From NCBI RefSeq assembly GCF_021341665.1, contig NZ_JAJTTH010000001.1:744001-808000 (forward strand): a DNA stretch of 64,000 nt. Direction: 5' to 3'. Origin of the DNA: Pseudomonas sp. Au-Pse12 (GTDB lineage Bacteria > Pseudomonadota > Gammaproteobacteria > Pseudomonadales > Pseudomonadaceae). The position numbers were made by a program, and so were the translations under genes. Of this stretch, positions 1-9,980 are shown piece after piece; the stretch's first letter is position 1; every line of letters starts with the position of its first letter. The notes below the pieces were generated by a model. That model did not search any database. It saw only the letters and a list, made by a program, of their open reading frames with translations, and was not told where the DNA came from.

Positions 1-2
1 CG

Positions 3-983
3 TTGCAGCGCTTGCAGATCCAGGCCCCCGCGACCCTCTACCAGGCCGGCGATGGCAGCATGAACGCCAGCCTGTATTACCTGGCCGGTGAAGTGCATGT
101 GGTGTTCTACGGGCCGATCCTTGAACGGCTCGACGCCCAGGAGCTGCTGGCGTTGCTGGGGCACGAACTGGCTCATTACCGCTTGTGGTCGGAGGACGAG
201 GGTGACTACCTCACCGCCGAGCGGATTCTCAATCACGCAATGGCCGACGTGTACACGCCTCCCAGCCTGGAACAGACCGCGCGTCTATACAGCCTGCACA
301 CCGAAATCTACGCCGATCGCGGGGCGGCGCTGGCGGCGGGCAGCCCGGAAGCCTCCATCACCTCGCTGGTCAAGGTCCACACCGGGATTCTCAGCGTCGA
401 TGCCGCCAGCTATCTGCAGCAGGCCCGTGAACTGGACGGCAAGGACGCGCCGCTGTCCCAGGGCGTTTCCCACCCGGAGACGTTTCTGCGCTCCCAAGCG
501 GTGGAAAGCTGGTGGCGGCAGCTCCCAGAGACCGACGACTGGCTGCACCGCCGTTTGCGCGGGCCCTTGTCGCTCAACCGCCTGGACGTGACCGACCAGA
601 TCGAGTTGACCGCCCTCACCCGCGGCTTTATCGCCCGTTTTATCGGCAACGCGGTGTTGCAGTCCGAGGCGGTGCTCAATCAGGTGCGCGGCTTCTTTCC
701 CGACTGGAAAGCCCAGGAAACACCGCTGGATCTCGGCACGCTGAAGCCTGAGCGCATCGACGCGAGCATCCACGAATACCTGCACTTCATCATGCTCGAC
801 CTGTGCCTGGTCGACCGCGACCTGCGGGATGAAGCCCTGCTGCATGCCGCGCGCACGGCGAAGCAGCTCGGCAGCGCCGACGACTTCATCAACGTGCTCA
901 AGCGCGATATCAAATTCCCCAAACGTGAGCTCGACCCCATCGTTCGTGCGCTCAAGGCGGAGGTCGACACATGGACCCAATAA
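3..983 (+). CDS. M48-type zinc metalloprotease, 5' end cut by window edge
   Basis: The open frame enters from the left edge, so the true start lies outside and at least 326 residues are visible. Counting from the first visible codon, HELAH at about 54-58 is the HExxH zinc site, and EIYAD at about 101-105 fits the third ligand of the M48 family (ExxxD). No membrane segment is visible in this part. The remainder is helical with no domain I recognise. The end overlaps the start of the next gene (ATG at 971) by 13 bases, so the two are probably translationally coupled and work together. Family knowledge gives peptidase activity; the substrate is unknown. The call as a zinc peptidase is fairly sure, the role is not. 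Confidence 0.75.
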   Translation: MQRLQIQAPATLYQAGDGSMNASLYYLAGEVHVVFYGPILERLDAQELLALLGHELAHYRLWSEDEGDYLTAERILNHAMADVYTPPSLEQTARLYSLHTEIYADRGAALAAGSPEASITSLVKVHTGILSVDAASYLQQARELDGKDAPLSQGVSHPETFLRSQAVESWWRQLPETDDWLHRRLRGPLSLNRLDVTDQIELTALTRGFIARFIGNAVLQSEAVLNQVRGFFPDWKAQETPLDLGTLKPERIDASIHEYLHFIMLDLCLVDRDLRDEALLHAARTAKQLGSADDFINVLKRDIKFPKRELDPIVRALKAEVDTWTQ

Positions 984-3900
984 CTCAACCGCTGAACTTC
1001 GCCCAATTGCTGCAGAGCCACGATGGCGCCGCCGTGCCCATCGACGATGTGCTGTTCCTGGCCCTGCCGCTGCTGCGTCAGGTGGCGCAACTGCATGAAC
1101 TGGGGCATGTCGCCCAGCTCAGTTACCTGGATGTGGTGCTAGGGCCGGAACGCACCCTGCAACTGCGCCACCCCGAGGGCCAGTCGCCGCGCCTGGCACT
1201 GGAGGCGATCAAGCAGGTGCAGCCCAATCCAGAGTCGGCGCTGAATATCGTCGGCAAGGTCCGCCTGACCCGAGACTCGGAAACCGGCGTGGCCATCACC
1301 GACCTGCAAGTCCAGGAAGACCCGCACCAGGCCATCGACCACCCGGTGTTCCTGACGGACTTGCACAGTTGGGAACATCGGCTCGGCCATCACGACGAAA
1401 TCAGCGATATCTTCCAGCTCGGCCAATTGCTGGCGTGCCTGGCCTGCGGCCTGGATTTTGCCGACATCAACGACCTCAAGTCGTTCGCTGCGCACCGGCG
1501 CAACCTGTTCCAGCTCAATGGCCGGCTCAACCCGGTGCTGGCCAATGTGATTGTCGAAATGACCGAGCTTAACCGCCATGAGCGCGCCACCGATGTTGGC
1601 TCGCTGGCGCGGCGCCTGGAGTCCTGGCGCGAGCAGCCGGCCAGCCTGGATGTCGAGCGGGTGCTGGCCCAGGCCGAAGGTCCGGCGTCGCGGCGCACCG
1701 TGGTGCTGGAGCATCTGCGCAACCGGCTGTTCGACCTGTCGCGGCGCAATCGCCTGCTGTACTTCCGCCCGACCCAGGCCAGCGTCAACTTGACCGTGGC
1801 CAGCGTGCCGCTGGTGATGCGCATTGAAAGCATCCGCCCCGAAGCGTTGTGCACCTGGCAGCCGAGCTTCGGCGGTTTCTCCGAGCAGGTACTTAGCGGC
1901 AAGCCCGTTGGCCTGCAGCAATGGCTGCGCTTTGAAGACCAGACCTGGCTGCAGGCGTCGCTGGAACGCCTGATCCAGGAAACCCGTCGCGATCGCGCCG
2001 AGTTCGGCTTCAGCAACCTGCGCCTGGTGGTGGCCTTCATGCATTGGCACAACCTCAAGGACACGCCGGAGGAACGCATCGTCACCCCGCTGCTGTGGCT
2101 GCCCGTGGAGCTGAGCCGCAAAAAGGGCGTGCGCGACCAGTTCATGCTGCAGTGCGATGAAACCGAGGCCGAATTCAACCCGGTGCTGCGTCACCAGTTG
2201 CGCCAGCTCTACGACATTCAATTGCCGGAAACCGTCGATCTGCAGAATACCTCCGTGGAACACATCCACGCCGAGATTGCCCGACAGATCAAGCTGACCG
2301 AGCCCGGCGTCGAACTGCGCCTGCAAAGCAAACCGCAAATCGAGCTGATCCACCAGAAGGCGGTGCAGCATCTGCACCACTTCCAGCGTCGCCGGGCCCG
2401 GCAGCGCTCGGTCATGCCCCTGGTGAAACCGGATTTCAGCTACGACCGCGAAGAATACCGCCCACTGGGCCTGCAACTGTTCCAGCAAAGGGTGCTGCCC
2501 AGCGAGCTGCCGCTGCGCCTCGCGATCGGCGCCAAACCCTCGCTGCGCACCCAGCATCCGCAAATGGTTGCCAGCAGCAACGAAAACAGCACGTTCGCCA
2601 TGCCCGAGAATCAGGGGCATCGCTACGCCTGGGACATCGACCTGACCCAGGTGACCCTGGCCAACTTCAACTATCGCAAGATGTCGCTGGTACGCGACTA
2701 CGCGCAGCTGATCGACGAACCGGCCCAGAACCAGGCGTTTGACCGGATGTTCTCCATCGAGCCGCGGGACGTCGACGTCCAGGCCCCGGACCCGATCCCG
2801 TTGCCCGAGCAATGGAACGTGGTGGCCGGCGACGCGACACAGAATGCCGCCGTCAGCCTGGCTCGCACCGGGCGCAACTTCATCATTCAGGGGCCGCCGG
2901 GCACCGGCAAATCCCAGACCATCACCAACCTGATCGCCGACTACGCCGGGCGCGGCCTGCGGGTGCTGTTTGTCTGCGAGAAGCGCGCGGCGCTGGATGT
3001 GGTTTTCCATCGCCTGCAACAGAGTGAGCTGGGCGAATTGTGCTGCCTGATTCACGACTCCCAGACCGACAAGAAAGCCTTCGTGGGCAATCTGCGCGAG
3101 TGTTATGAACGCTGGATTGCCGGCGATGACCAGACGCCGCAGTTGCAAGCCCGACGCGACGCCGCGCTCGCCACCCTGAGCCAGCAGTTGGGCCTGATCG
3201 AGCGTTTTGAACAGGCCATGGCCGGGGTGCCGGAGCCCCTGGCCTGCTCCGTGCGTGAGCTGGTACGCCAGCTGATCGAGCTGCCAGCCGCCGCACAGCT
3301 GCCCCCCGAAGCCCTGGAGCGCTTGCCCGAATGGCGCCACTGGCAGGCCCAGAGTGAGCTGACCGGGCGCTTGTATCAGGCCGTCCATGAGCGCTTTGGC
3401 CTCGACAGTTTTGCCCGTCACCCTTTCAGCCACCTGGGCGCAAGCCTGGTCACCCACGAACATGCCTATGGCCAGCTCAAGGCATTCCTGGATGAAGCCA
3501 GCGCACTGATGGACAGCGTCGAGTCGTTCCTTGAATCCTCCTCGAGCCTGTTGTCCAGCGACACCGGCCTGACGGACGCGCAGGTACTGACTCAGGCGGC
3601 CGAACAGATGACCAGCGCCAACCTGGGGTCGCATCTGGACCTGCTGGAGCCCGGCTCAACGGGCTCCCAGGCACTGCACGCCGAACAGGCGGCGTTACAG
3701 ACGCTGACCGTGCAACAGCACAACGCCCGTGAAGCCACCCGCCATTGGCGCGACAAGCTCGCGCCCCAGGACACCCAGGCCGCCCAGGACCTGGCGCAAC
3801 GGCTGGAAGCCTCGCCGCTGCGTTGGCTGCAACCGTCCTGGTGGCGGCTGCGCGGCGAATTGCAACGGCGCTACGACTTCAGCCAGCACGCCATCCGCCC

Positions 3901-6430
3901 CAGCTACCGCAGCGTGCTCGACAACCTGGCCGGCGAACACCGCGCCACCGCCGAACTGCAAGCCGAGCAGCAACGCCTGCAAGGTCGCTACGGCGTCCAG
4001 GACATCGACCGGTTCGTGCAGAACCTGCAGGCCCTGCTCCAGCAATTGAGCGCCTCGGCCTTGTTGCGCCAATGGCTCGAAAGCCTGCGCGGCCAGCCGG
4101 ACGCCCTGCCCGGCGTAACCCGGGAAGCCAGCCTGCGCCAGCCCGTGGCGCGCCTGAGCGAGCTGCTGGCGCAACACTGTGTGTTCGAAACGGCGCCGAG
4201 CCTGGGCCAGTTGGCCGAATACCTGCGCGACCTGCGCGAAGAACTCGACGAGCTGCCTGACACCCTGCCCCTACTCAATGAGCTGCACCAAGCCGACTCC
4301 GTCTGCCTGTTGGCGGTGCAACAACACGCCCTGCCGCAGCGTGCGCTGGATGCCTTGATCGCCCAGGAAAACCTGACCCGCCTGTATCGCGCCAACCCGT
4401 CACTGGCCCGCTTCGACGGCCCGGCCTTGAGCCTGGCGGCCCATCAGGTCAGCCAGGCCGAAAGCAGCCTGCTCAAGCACAACGCCCATGTGCTCAGCGC
4501 CACCCTGCACCAGCGCTTTCTGCAGCATGTGAAGCAGTCGGCCATGTCGGTGACCCAGTTGGACGCCCAGGCCCGTGAGTTCAAGAAGGTCTATGCCAAG
4601 GGCCGTCGCGAACTGGAGCATGAGCTGGGCAAGACCATGCGCTATCGCTCCATCCGCGAAATGGCCAGCGGCGACAGTGGCCGGGTGATCAACGACCTCA
4701 AGCCGATCTGGCTGATGAGCCCGCTGTCGGTATCGGACACCCTGCCACTGACCCCGGACCTGTTCGACGTGGTGATTTTCGACGAAGCCAGCCAGATCCC
4801 CAGCGAAGAAGCCGTGCCGGCCTTGAGCCGTGCGCAGCAGGTGATCGTGGTGGGTGACGAGATGCAGTTGCCACCGACCAACTTCTTTTCCAGTGCCGGC
4901 GACCAGGACGATAACGAACTGATCGCCATGGAAGACGGCGAACAGATTGCAATCAACCTCGATGCCGACAGCCTGCTGAGCCAGGCCGCGCGCAATTTGC
5001 CGGCGACCCTGCTGGCCTGGCACTACCGCAGCCGCCATGAGGCGTTGATCAGCTTCTCCAACGCGGCGTTCTATGAAGGGCGGCTGATTACCATCCCCGA
5101 CCGTCGTATCGAGCGCCCTGCCCCGGCCCATGCCGCCCTGGAGTCCACCGATGCCCAGGCGGTAACGCTGGGCGCCGACACGCTGCTCGATAGCCCGATC
5201 AGCTTCTTGAAGATGAGCGATGGCGTCTACCTAAGCCGCAGCAACCTGGCCGAAGCGCGCTACATCGCCCACCTGGTGCGTGAACTGCTGCAACGCGAAA
5301 CCGGGCTGAGCCTGGGCATCGTGGCCTTCTCCGAAGCCCAGCAAGGCGCCATCGAGCAGGCCCTGGAAGACTTGGCCGCCAGCGACTCGGCGTTTGCCAC
5401 GCGCCTTGAGCATGAGTACGTACGTGAAGACGCCGGGCAGTTCAATGGCCTGTTCGTCAAGAACCTGGAGAACGTCCAGGGTGATGAACGCGATGTGATC
5501 ATCCTGAGCATCTGCTATGCGCCGGGGCCGAACGGCAAGATGCTGATGAATTTCGGCCCGATCAACCAGCGCGGCGGAGAAAAACGCCTGAATGTGATCT
5601 TCAGCCGCGCGCGCAAGCGCATGGCCATCGTCTCCAGCATCGAAGCGCAAGCCATCACCAACACCCACAACGACGGCGCCGCGGCGCTGCGCGCGTTCCT
5701 GCAGTTCGCCCAGGCCAGCGCCAGCGGGGACGCACCGCGCTCCCAGGGAATTCTGGCCAACCTCAACCCGGGCGCCAAGCAGTCCTTTGCCGTCAGCCTG
5801 CCCAGGGACAGCCTGCGCGCGGCCCTCGCCGCCGCGCTGCGCAAGCGCGGGCATACGGTCCAGGAATACGTCGGACGCTCGCAGTTCCGCTGCGACCTGG
5901 CGATCAGTGATGCCAATGGCGAACAGTTCAGCCTCGGTGTGCTGCTGGACGGTGACACGGCTGCCGCGGCCAATGTGCGTGAGCGATACATCTTCCGCCC
6001 GACCGTGCTGCGCAGTTTCGGCTGGAAGATCATCGACGTGCTCAGCCATGACTGGCTGCGCGCCCCGGAAGACGTGCTGAACCGCATCGAAGCACTGCTA
6101 CGGGGTGAAGAAGCGCCGCTGCTGCCAGAACCTGAACCGCCAGAACCAGTTGAAGCGCAAACCGTTGAAGTTGAAGCGCCGCCCAGCACCGAGGCCCTGC
6201 CCTTGATGCGCGAGTTCACCTTTGGCGAAGGCAACTCCAACAAATTCTGGCGTATCGGCGTCACGGACGCGGAAGTGATGGTGAATTTCGGCCGCATCGG
6301 CACCAAGGGCCAGACCCTGATCAAGTCCCTGGACAGCCCCGAACGCGCCTCGCGCGAAGCGCAAAAGCTGATCGCGGAGAAACTGCGCAAGGGCTATCAG
6401 GAACAGGCGCCTTCAATCACCAGCGGCTGA
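971..6430 (+). CDS. Giant pseudokinase / DUF4011-UPF1-like SF1 helicase / nuclease-like / WGR protein
   Basis: This is a predicted 1819-residue multidomain protein. Residues about 1-220 look like a degenerate protein-kinase fold: LLRQVAQLHELGH resembles a catalytic-loop helix but lacks HRD, and a C-lobe-like tail follows (SDIFQLGQLL). A DUF4011-like region follows at about 240-330 (NRLFDLSRRNRLLYF). The SF1 helicase core has Walker A GPPGTGKS at 641-648, a DEAS Walker B at 1271-1274, VVGDEMQLPPT just after it, and late motifs near 1500 (VQGDERDVIILS). Residues about 1600-1700 resemble the MTES_1575/Vsr-like nuclease that often ends such helicases, but GVLLDG replaces the expected G-[IV]-E-x-D-G. 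A WGR domain (WRIGVTDAEVMVNFGRIGTKG) ends the protein from about 1745. The domain set suggests nucleic-acid surveillance or phage defence; that role is inference. Confidence 0.8.
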   Translation: MDPITQPLNFAQLLQSHDGAAVPIDDVLFLALPLLRQVAQLHELGHVAQLSYLDVVLGPERTLQLRHPEGQSPRLALEAIKQVQPNPESALNIVGKVRLTRDSETGVAITDLQVQEDPHQAIDHPVFLTDLHSWEHRLGHHDEISDIFQLGQLLACLACGLDFADINDLKSFAAHRRNLFQLNGRLNPVLANVIVEMTELNRHERATDVGSLARRLESWREQPASLDVERVLAQAEGPASRRTVVLEHLRNRLFDLSRRNRLLYFRPTQASVNLTVASVPLVMRIESIRPEALCTWQPSFGGFSEQVLSGKPVGLQQWLRFEDQTWLQASLERLIQETRRDRAEFGFSNLRLVVAFMHWHNLKDTPEERIVTPLLWLPVELSRKKGVRDQFMLQCDETEAEFNPVLRHQLRQLYDIQLPETVDLQNTSVEHIHAEIARQIKLTEPGVELRLQSKPQIELIHQKAVQHLHHFQRRRARQRSVMPLVKPDFSYDREEYRPLGLQLFQQRVLPSELPLRLAIGAKPSLRTQHPQMVASSNENSTFAMPENQGHRYAWDIDLTQVTLANFNYRKMSLVRDYAQLIDEPAQNQAFDRMFSIEPRDVDVQAPDPIPLPEQWNVVAGDATQNAAVSLARTGRNFIIQGPPGTGKSQTITNLIADYAGRGLRVLFVCEKRAALDVVFHRLQQSELGELCCLIHDSQTDKKAFVGNLRECYERWIAGDDQTPQLQARRDAALATLSQQLGLIERFEQAMAGVPEPLACSVRELVRQLIELPAAAQLPPEALERLPEWRHWQAQSELTGRLYQAVHERFGLDSFARHPFSHLGASLVTHEHAYGQLKAFLDEASALMDSVESFLESSSSLLSSDTGLTDAQVLTQAAEQMTSANLGSHLDLLEPGSTGSQALHAEQAALQTLTVQQHNAREATRHWRDKLAPQDTQAAQDLAQRLEASPLRWLQPSWWRLRGELQRRYDFSQHAIRPSYRSVLDNLAGEHRATAELQAEQQRLQGRYGVQDIDRFVQNLQALLQQLSASALLRQWLESLRGQPDALPGVTREASLRQPVARLSELLAQHCVFETAPSLGQLAEYLRDLREELDELPDTLPLLNELHQADSVCLLAVQQHALPQRALDALIAQENLTRLYRANPSLARFDGPALSLAAHQVSQAESSLLKHNAHVLSATLHQRFLQHVKQSAMSVTQLDAQAREFKKVYAKGRRELEHELGKTMRYRSIREMASGDSGRVINDLKPIWLMSPLSVSDTLPLTPDLFDVVIFDEASQIPSEEAVPALSRAQQVIVVGDEMQLPPTNFFSSAGDQDDNELIAMEDGEQIAINLDADSLLSQAARNLPATLLAWHYRSRHEALISFSNAAFYEGRLITIPDRRIERPAPAHAALESTDAQAVTLGADTLLDSPISFLKMSDGVYLSRSNLAEARYIAHLVRELLQRETGLSLGIVAFSEAQQGAIEQALEDLAASDSAFATRLEHEYVREDAGQFNGLFVKNLENVQGDERDVIILSICYAPGPNGKMLMNFGPINQRGGEKRLNVIFSRARKRMAIVSSIEAQAITNTHNDGAAALRAFLQFAQASASGDAPRSQGILANLNPGAKQSFAVSLPRDSLRAALAAALRKRGHTVQEYVGRSQFRCDLAISDANGEQFSLGVLLDGDTAAAANVRERYIFRPTVLRSFGWKIIDVLSHDWLRAPEDVLNRIEALLRGEEAPLLPEPEPPEPVEAQTVEVEAPPSTEALPLMREFTFGEGNSNKFWRIGVTDAEVMVNFGRIGTKGQTLIKSLDSPERASREAQKLIAEKLRKGYQEQAPSITSG

Positions 6431-6665
6431 GTCCAAGCCGGTCAGGGCGGTCAACCTGGGCGCCGTCGGGCGGCCCAGGCACCGCCCGCGTTGCTGGCGG
6501 CGGTCTCGACAGACGACTTGGCCGCGACCAGGCAGGCCCATGCCTCCTCAATAAACCCAGCGCCGCTTCCGACACCACAACGTTGTTGGCTTCCAGCATG
6601 CGCGCCAACCTGTCAAACGCTCTCAACAGGGTAGTCTGCAGACGGAATATCATCCCAAGCATATT

Positions 6666-7844
6666 TCAGAATGCTTCGTGGGAGCCGGACACCGGGTATT
6701 TACTACATTGTGGCTTCAGGCTCAGCATAAGCACGCTCAGGGATACGATGGAAACCACAAAGTAAGGGTTCGTCAAACCATTAGCCGTAACCAAAAGGAT
6801 TATCGCCAGCGGCACGCAGGTCACTCCGATGGCCAAGAACATCAGTAACAGAGGAATCAGCACGAGAATCCCGTAGACCACTACTGAGTAGGTAAAAGAG
6901 TTGAACCAGATTCCCGCGGCGATTTTCGGGTCGGCCAAATCCTTCAACGCCTCGTAGCTCGGAAAGAAGAGGTTTTCACTACCTATGAACACCCGAGTGA
7001 ACGGTTCTACCACGCGAATGGACAAACTGCCCCCGCCCTCCAGGGTTTCCATGACCCGGTCGGGCAGAATCGGAACCACTCCAGACAGAACCAAACTAGC
7101 GAAGACCAGTCCGATTGGCAGGAGAATTACTAAACTGCGCGGGCTGAGAAAACGTATCAGCGACAGCGCGATAAAGATGAAACCCAGGGAGGATGTCGAT
7201 AGCACGATTGCCGCGCTGAACAGCCCCCACAGCCAGTAGCGCTTGCAGGCCGCCGTATAGATCACTGCAGGCGCAACGAAAGTCGCAAAGTAACTTGGCT
7301 CCTTGAACAAACCACCGCTGCGGAAACCCTGGGTAGCGATATCCAATCCCAGTACCGAGTTCGGCTGGATATCCAGCGGCGTATCGATATAGGCGAAAAC
7401 CACTCCGAACAGGTGATAAGCCACAACTTGAACGATCAGCAGGACCGAGAAAATTATCGAGAGCCTCAGATAGCCGCTGATCAGGGGGGCGGAAAAGTCA
7501 GGCCGTCGGCATAACGCCAGGAAAATGAAAAAAGACGATATGTACAATGCCATCCTAGCCAGGATGAAAATACCATCCGGATAGTGACTCATATAAAAGA
7601 ATATAGAGACGCAGGACTGGGCAATGATCGAAAACAGACCGAGCAAGCAGAAAATATCGATCTTGCGCAGTGACAAGACTCCAATGAGCAAGCAGAAGAA
7701 AACTGCCAGGTCGCCGATGGAGAATTTTCCGACCCCGTTCAGGTTTGCTAGAATCGGGGCCAGCAGGAAACAGAGGCAGAATAGCTTACCTAAAAAACCG
7801 CTTCTGACGACGGGGCGTTGCAGTCCTGAGTCAGCCACACGCAT
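6666..7844 (-). CDS. wzy: O-antigen polymerase Wzy-like membrane protein
   Basis: This is a predicted 392-residue protein with about ten to twelve hydrophobic helices and a large loop after the middle, the usual Wzy/O-antigen ligase architecture. GLFKEPSYFATFVAP near the centre is the type of motif seen in Wzy-like proteins. It would polymerise O-units on the periplasmic side of the inner membrane. I chose ATG at 7844 because AGGAG lies seven bases upstream; a longer frame to 7940 has no such site. It is the last gene of the O-antigen cluster, downstream of wbpM. About 235 bases follow before the convergent helicase gene, and I see no clear terminator or gene there. WaaL-type ligase is the main alternative, but the position in the cluster favours Wzy. 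Confidence 0.7.
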   Translation of the reverse strand: MRVADSGLQRPVVRSGFLGKLFCLCFLLAPILANLNGVGKFSIGDLAVFFCLLIGVLSLRKIDIFCLLGLFSIIAQSCVSIFFYMSHYPDGIFILARMALYISSFFIFLALCRRPDFSAPLISGYLRLSIIFSVLLIVQVVAYHLFGVVFAYIDTPLDIQPNSVLGLDIATQGFRSGGLFKEPSYFATFVAPAVIYTAACKRYWLWGLFSAAIVLSTSSLGFIFIALSLIRFLSPRSLVILLPIGLVFASLVLSGVVPILPDRVMETLEGGGSLSIRVVEPFTRVFIGSENLFFPSYEALKDLADPKIAAGIWFNSFTYSVVVYGILVLIPLLLMFLAIGVTCVPLAIILLVTANGLTNPYFVVSIVSLSVLMLSLKPQCSKYPVSGSHEAF

Positions 7845-7978
7845 TAAAACTCCTTGGTGCCTCTCGCTTCCGAGGGGTATGTAAAAATCGCTCTGACAGA
7901 GCCACGCAGGTGGTAACAGTCTGCTGCGTCGACGAGCCATCCAGCACTGGCGGCGGAAGGTTCGAGCGCCCCGCCTGA

Positions 7979-9973
7979 TTAGGGATTGAGTCGGCGTTGT
8001 TGATAGATCCAGTCGACAATTTCACAATCCGGCGAATAGCCGCTCACTGTTTCCCGCAATAGCTGCCGTACTCGCGGATAGTCGTCGCCCTCAACCGCCG
8101 CGAGCAACTCCTTGATCCGCCCTTTCAACACTTCCCAGTCGAGGTAGTCCTCGTTGGCGCTCATGATCATCGGGTGTGGCGTAGCGACGACATTTTCACC
8201 GATCAGCAATTCTTCATAGAGCTTCTCTCCCGGACGCAGCCCGGTAAATTCGACGGAAATATCGCCGTGGGGATTTTTGTCTGAACGTACACTCAAACCG
8301 GACAGGTGGATCATCTTCTCCGCCAGTTCGACAATACGTACTGGCTCGCCCATGTCCAGCACGAACACATCACCGCCCTGCCCCATGGATCCTGCCTGGA
8401 TCACCAACTGAGCGGCTTCCGGGATGGTCATGAAATAACGGGTGATCTTGGGATGGGTCACGGTCAGCGGACCTCCCGCCTTGATCTGCTTGTGGAACAG
8501 TGGGATTACCGAGCCGGACGAACCCAGCACGTTGCCAAAACGAACCATAGTGAAGCGAGTCTTGTTAACCTGGGCGACGTTGCCGTTTTCTCCAAATAGC
8601 GACGGCGCTACTTCTTTGCTCAGCGCCTGCAGGACCATCTCCGCCAGACGCTTGGTACTACCCATTACGTTGGTTGGACGTACTGCCTTGTCGGTGGAGA
8701 TAAGCACGAAGTTAGCCACCCCAGCACGCAACGCGGTCTGGGCAGTGTTCAGAGTACCGATAACGTTATTGAGTACACCTTCGGCGATGTTGTGCTCGAC
8801 CATCGGCACATGCTTGTAAGCCGCAGCGTGGTAGACCGTGTCGACCCGCCAGGCTTGCATGATGTCCTGCAATAGTGCTGCGTTGCGGACCGATCCAAGA
8901 ATTGGCACAACCCGCACTGCCAGTGACTCGCGAGCCTCCCGTTGCTCAAGTTCGCTGAGAATGCTGTAGAGGTTGAACTCGCTGTGCTCGAACAGCAGCA
9001 ACGTGGTGGGCTGCTGGCCGAGTATCTGCCGGCACAGTTCCGAACCGATAGAACCACCAGCGCCGGTCACCAGTACCGACTTACCCTTAATGCAGTGCTC
9101 CAGCAGGTTCTCCTGGGCAGGCACTGAATCGCGTCCGAGCAGGTCAGCGATATCCACCTCCTGGATGTCATCGACTCTGACGAGGCCGCTAGCTAGATCC
9201 ATAAACCCCGGTACACTGCGTACGTGCAGGGGAAAACTTTCGAGGTGACCAAGAATTTCGCGACGCCGCACGCGGCTTGCCGAAGGCACGGCGAGAAGAA
9301 TTTCCTGAATTCCTGGCACCTCAATCAACTTCTGAATATCTTCAGGACGGTAGACAGGCAGACCGGAGATCACGTGATCTGCGATGCTAGGATCATCATC
9401 TATGAACGCCACTGGGCGCATCACCCGTCCCATGCGTAGCGCCGCGACTAGTTGGTTGCCAGCGGCACCCGCGCCATAGATAGCAACCTTGGTCAGACCG
9501 TCGTCGCGGTTGGAAAAGGGAACATGCTGCACGGCTGTAAACCAGTCCCCGAGGAAGTACTGACGCATGACCAAGCGCAGACCACCGATCATGATCAGAC
9601 TGAGCCACCAGTAGTTGAAGATGATCGAGCGTGGCACCACACCTTGATGGTTGCTATACCAGTAGACCGCAAGCGTCAGGATCAGTGACGACATACTGAC
9701 TGCCTTGATGATGGCGACCAGGGCATCGTTGCCGAAGTAACGCATTACTGCACGGTACATGCCGAACCGAATGAACAGGGGAATCGCGATGACCGGAGCG
9801 GCAAAGAACAGCCAGCCGTGCATAACCATGGGGTTGATCATCTCGTCGATGCCCAGACGCACGACGAATGCCAACCACAGCGCCAGCCAGACCAGAGCGA
9901 TATCAGCGGCCACTTGGATCAATCGCTTGTACCTGCGAGGTAAACCAAGCAATTTGGTCCTGAATTTATCCAT
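7979..9973 (-). CDS. wbpM: WbpM-type membrane nucleotide-sugar 4,6-dehydratase
   Basis: This 664-residue protein begins with about four membrane helices, followed by a Rossmann domain (IYGAGAAGNQL) and a second SDR domain (VLVTGAGGSIGSEL). The catalytic motif is M-G-S-T-K, where methionine replaces the usual SDR tyrosine, as in WbpM and its relatives. The family removes water from UDP-GlcNAc to give the 4-keto-6-deoxy intermediate for QuiNAc/FucNAc-type sugars. ATG at 9973 starts MDKFRTKLLGLPRRYKR, which matches the WbpM amino terminus from memory, and GAAGGAT lies just upstream; starts at 9988 and 10009 are less likely. WbpM is normally partnered by WbpL, which here is only a remnant immediately upstream. 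Confidence 0.92.
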   Translation of the reverse strand: MDKFRTKLLGLPRRYKRLIQVAADIALVWLALWLAFVVRLGIDEMINPMVMHGWLFFAAPVIAIPLFIRFGMYRAVMRYFGNDALVAIIKAVSMSSLILTLAVYWYSNHQGVVPRSIIFNYWWLSLIMIGGLRLVMRQYFLGDWFTAVQHVPFSNRDDGLTKVAIYGAGAAGNQLVAALRMGRVMRPVAFIDDDPSIADHVISGLPVYRPEDIQKLIEVPGIQEILLAVPSASRVRRREILGHLESFPLHVRSVPGFMDLASGLVRVDDIQEVDIADLLGRDSVPAQENLLEHCIKGKSVLVTGAGGSIGSELCRQILGQQPTTLLLFEHSEFNLYSILSELEQREARESLAVRVVPILGSVRNAALLQDIMQAWRVDTVYHAAAYKHVPMVEHNIAEGVLNNVIGTLNTAQTALRAGVANFVLISTDKAVRPTNVMGSTKRLAEMVLQALSKEVAPSLFGENGNVAQVNKTRFTMVRFGNVLGSSGSVIPLFHKQIKAGGPLTVTHPKITRYFMTIPEAAQLVIQAGSMGQGGDVFVLDMGEPVRIVELAEKMIHLSGLSVRSDKNPHGDISVEFTGLRPGEKLYEELLIGENVVATPHPMIMSANEDYLDWEVLKGRIKELLAAVEGDDYPRVRQLLRETVSGYSPDCEIVDWIYQQRRLNP

Positions 9974-9980
9974 AAATCCT

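Noticed and set aside
1139..3634. 831-codon open frame antisense to the giant helicase
   Set aside because: GC-rich shadow of the plus-strand gene, whose helicase motifs are unmistakable; the antisense product has no family features.
6417..6662. 81-codon minus-strand frame between wzy and the helicase gene
   Set aside because: Pro/Arg-rich carboxy end and no recognised family; could be a scrap of a lost gene but nothing supports it.
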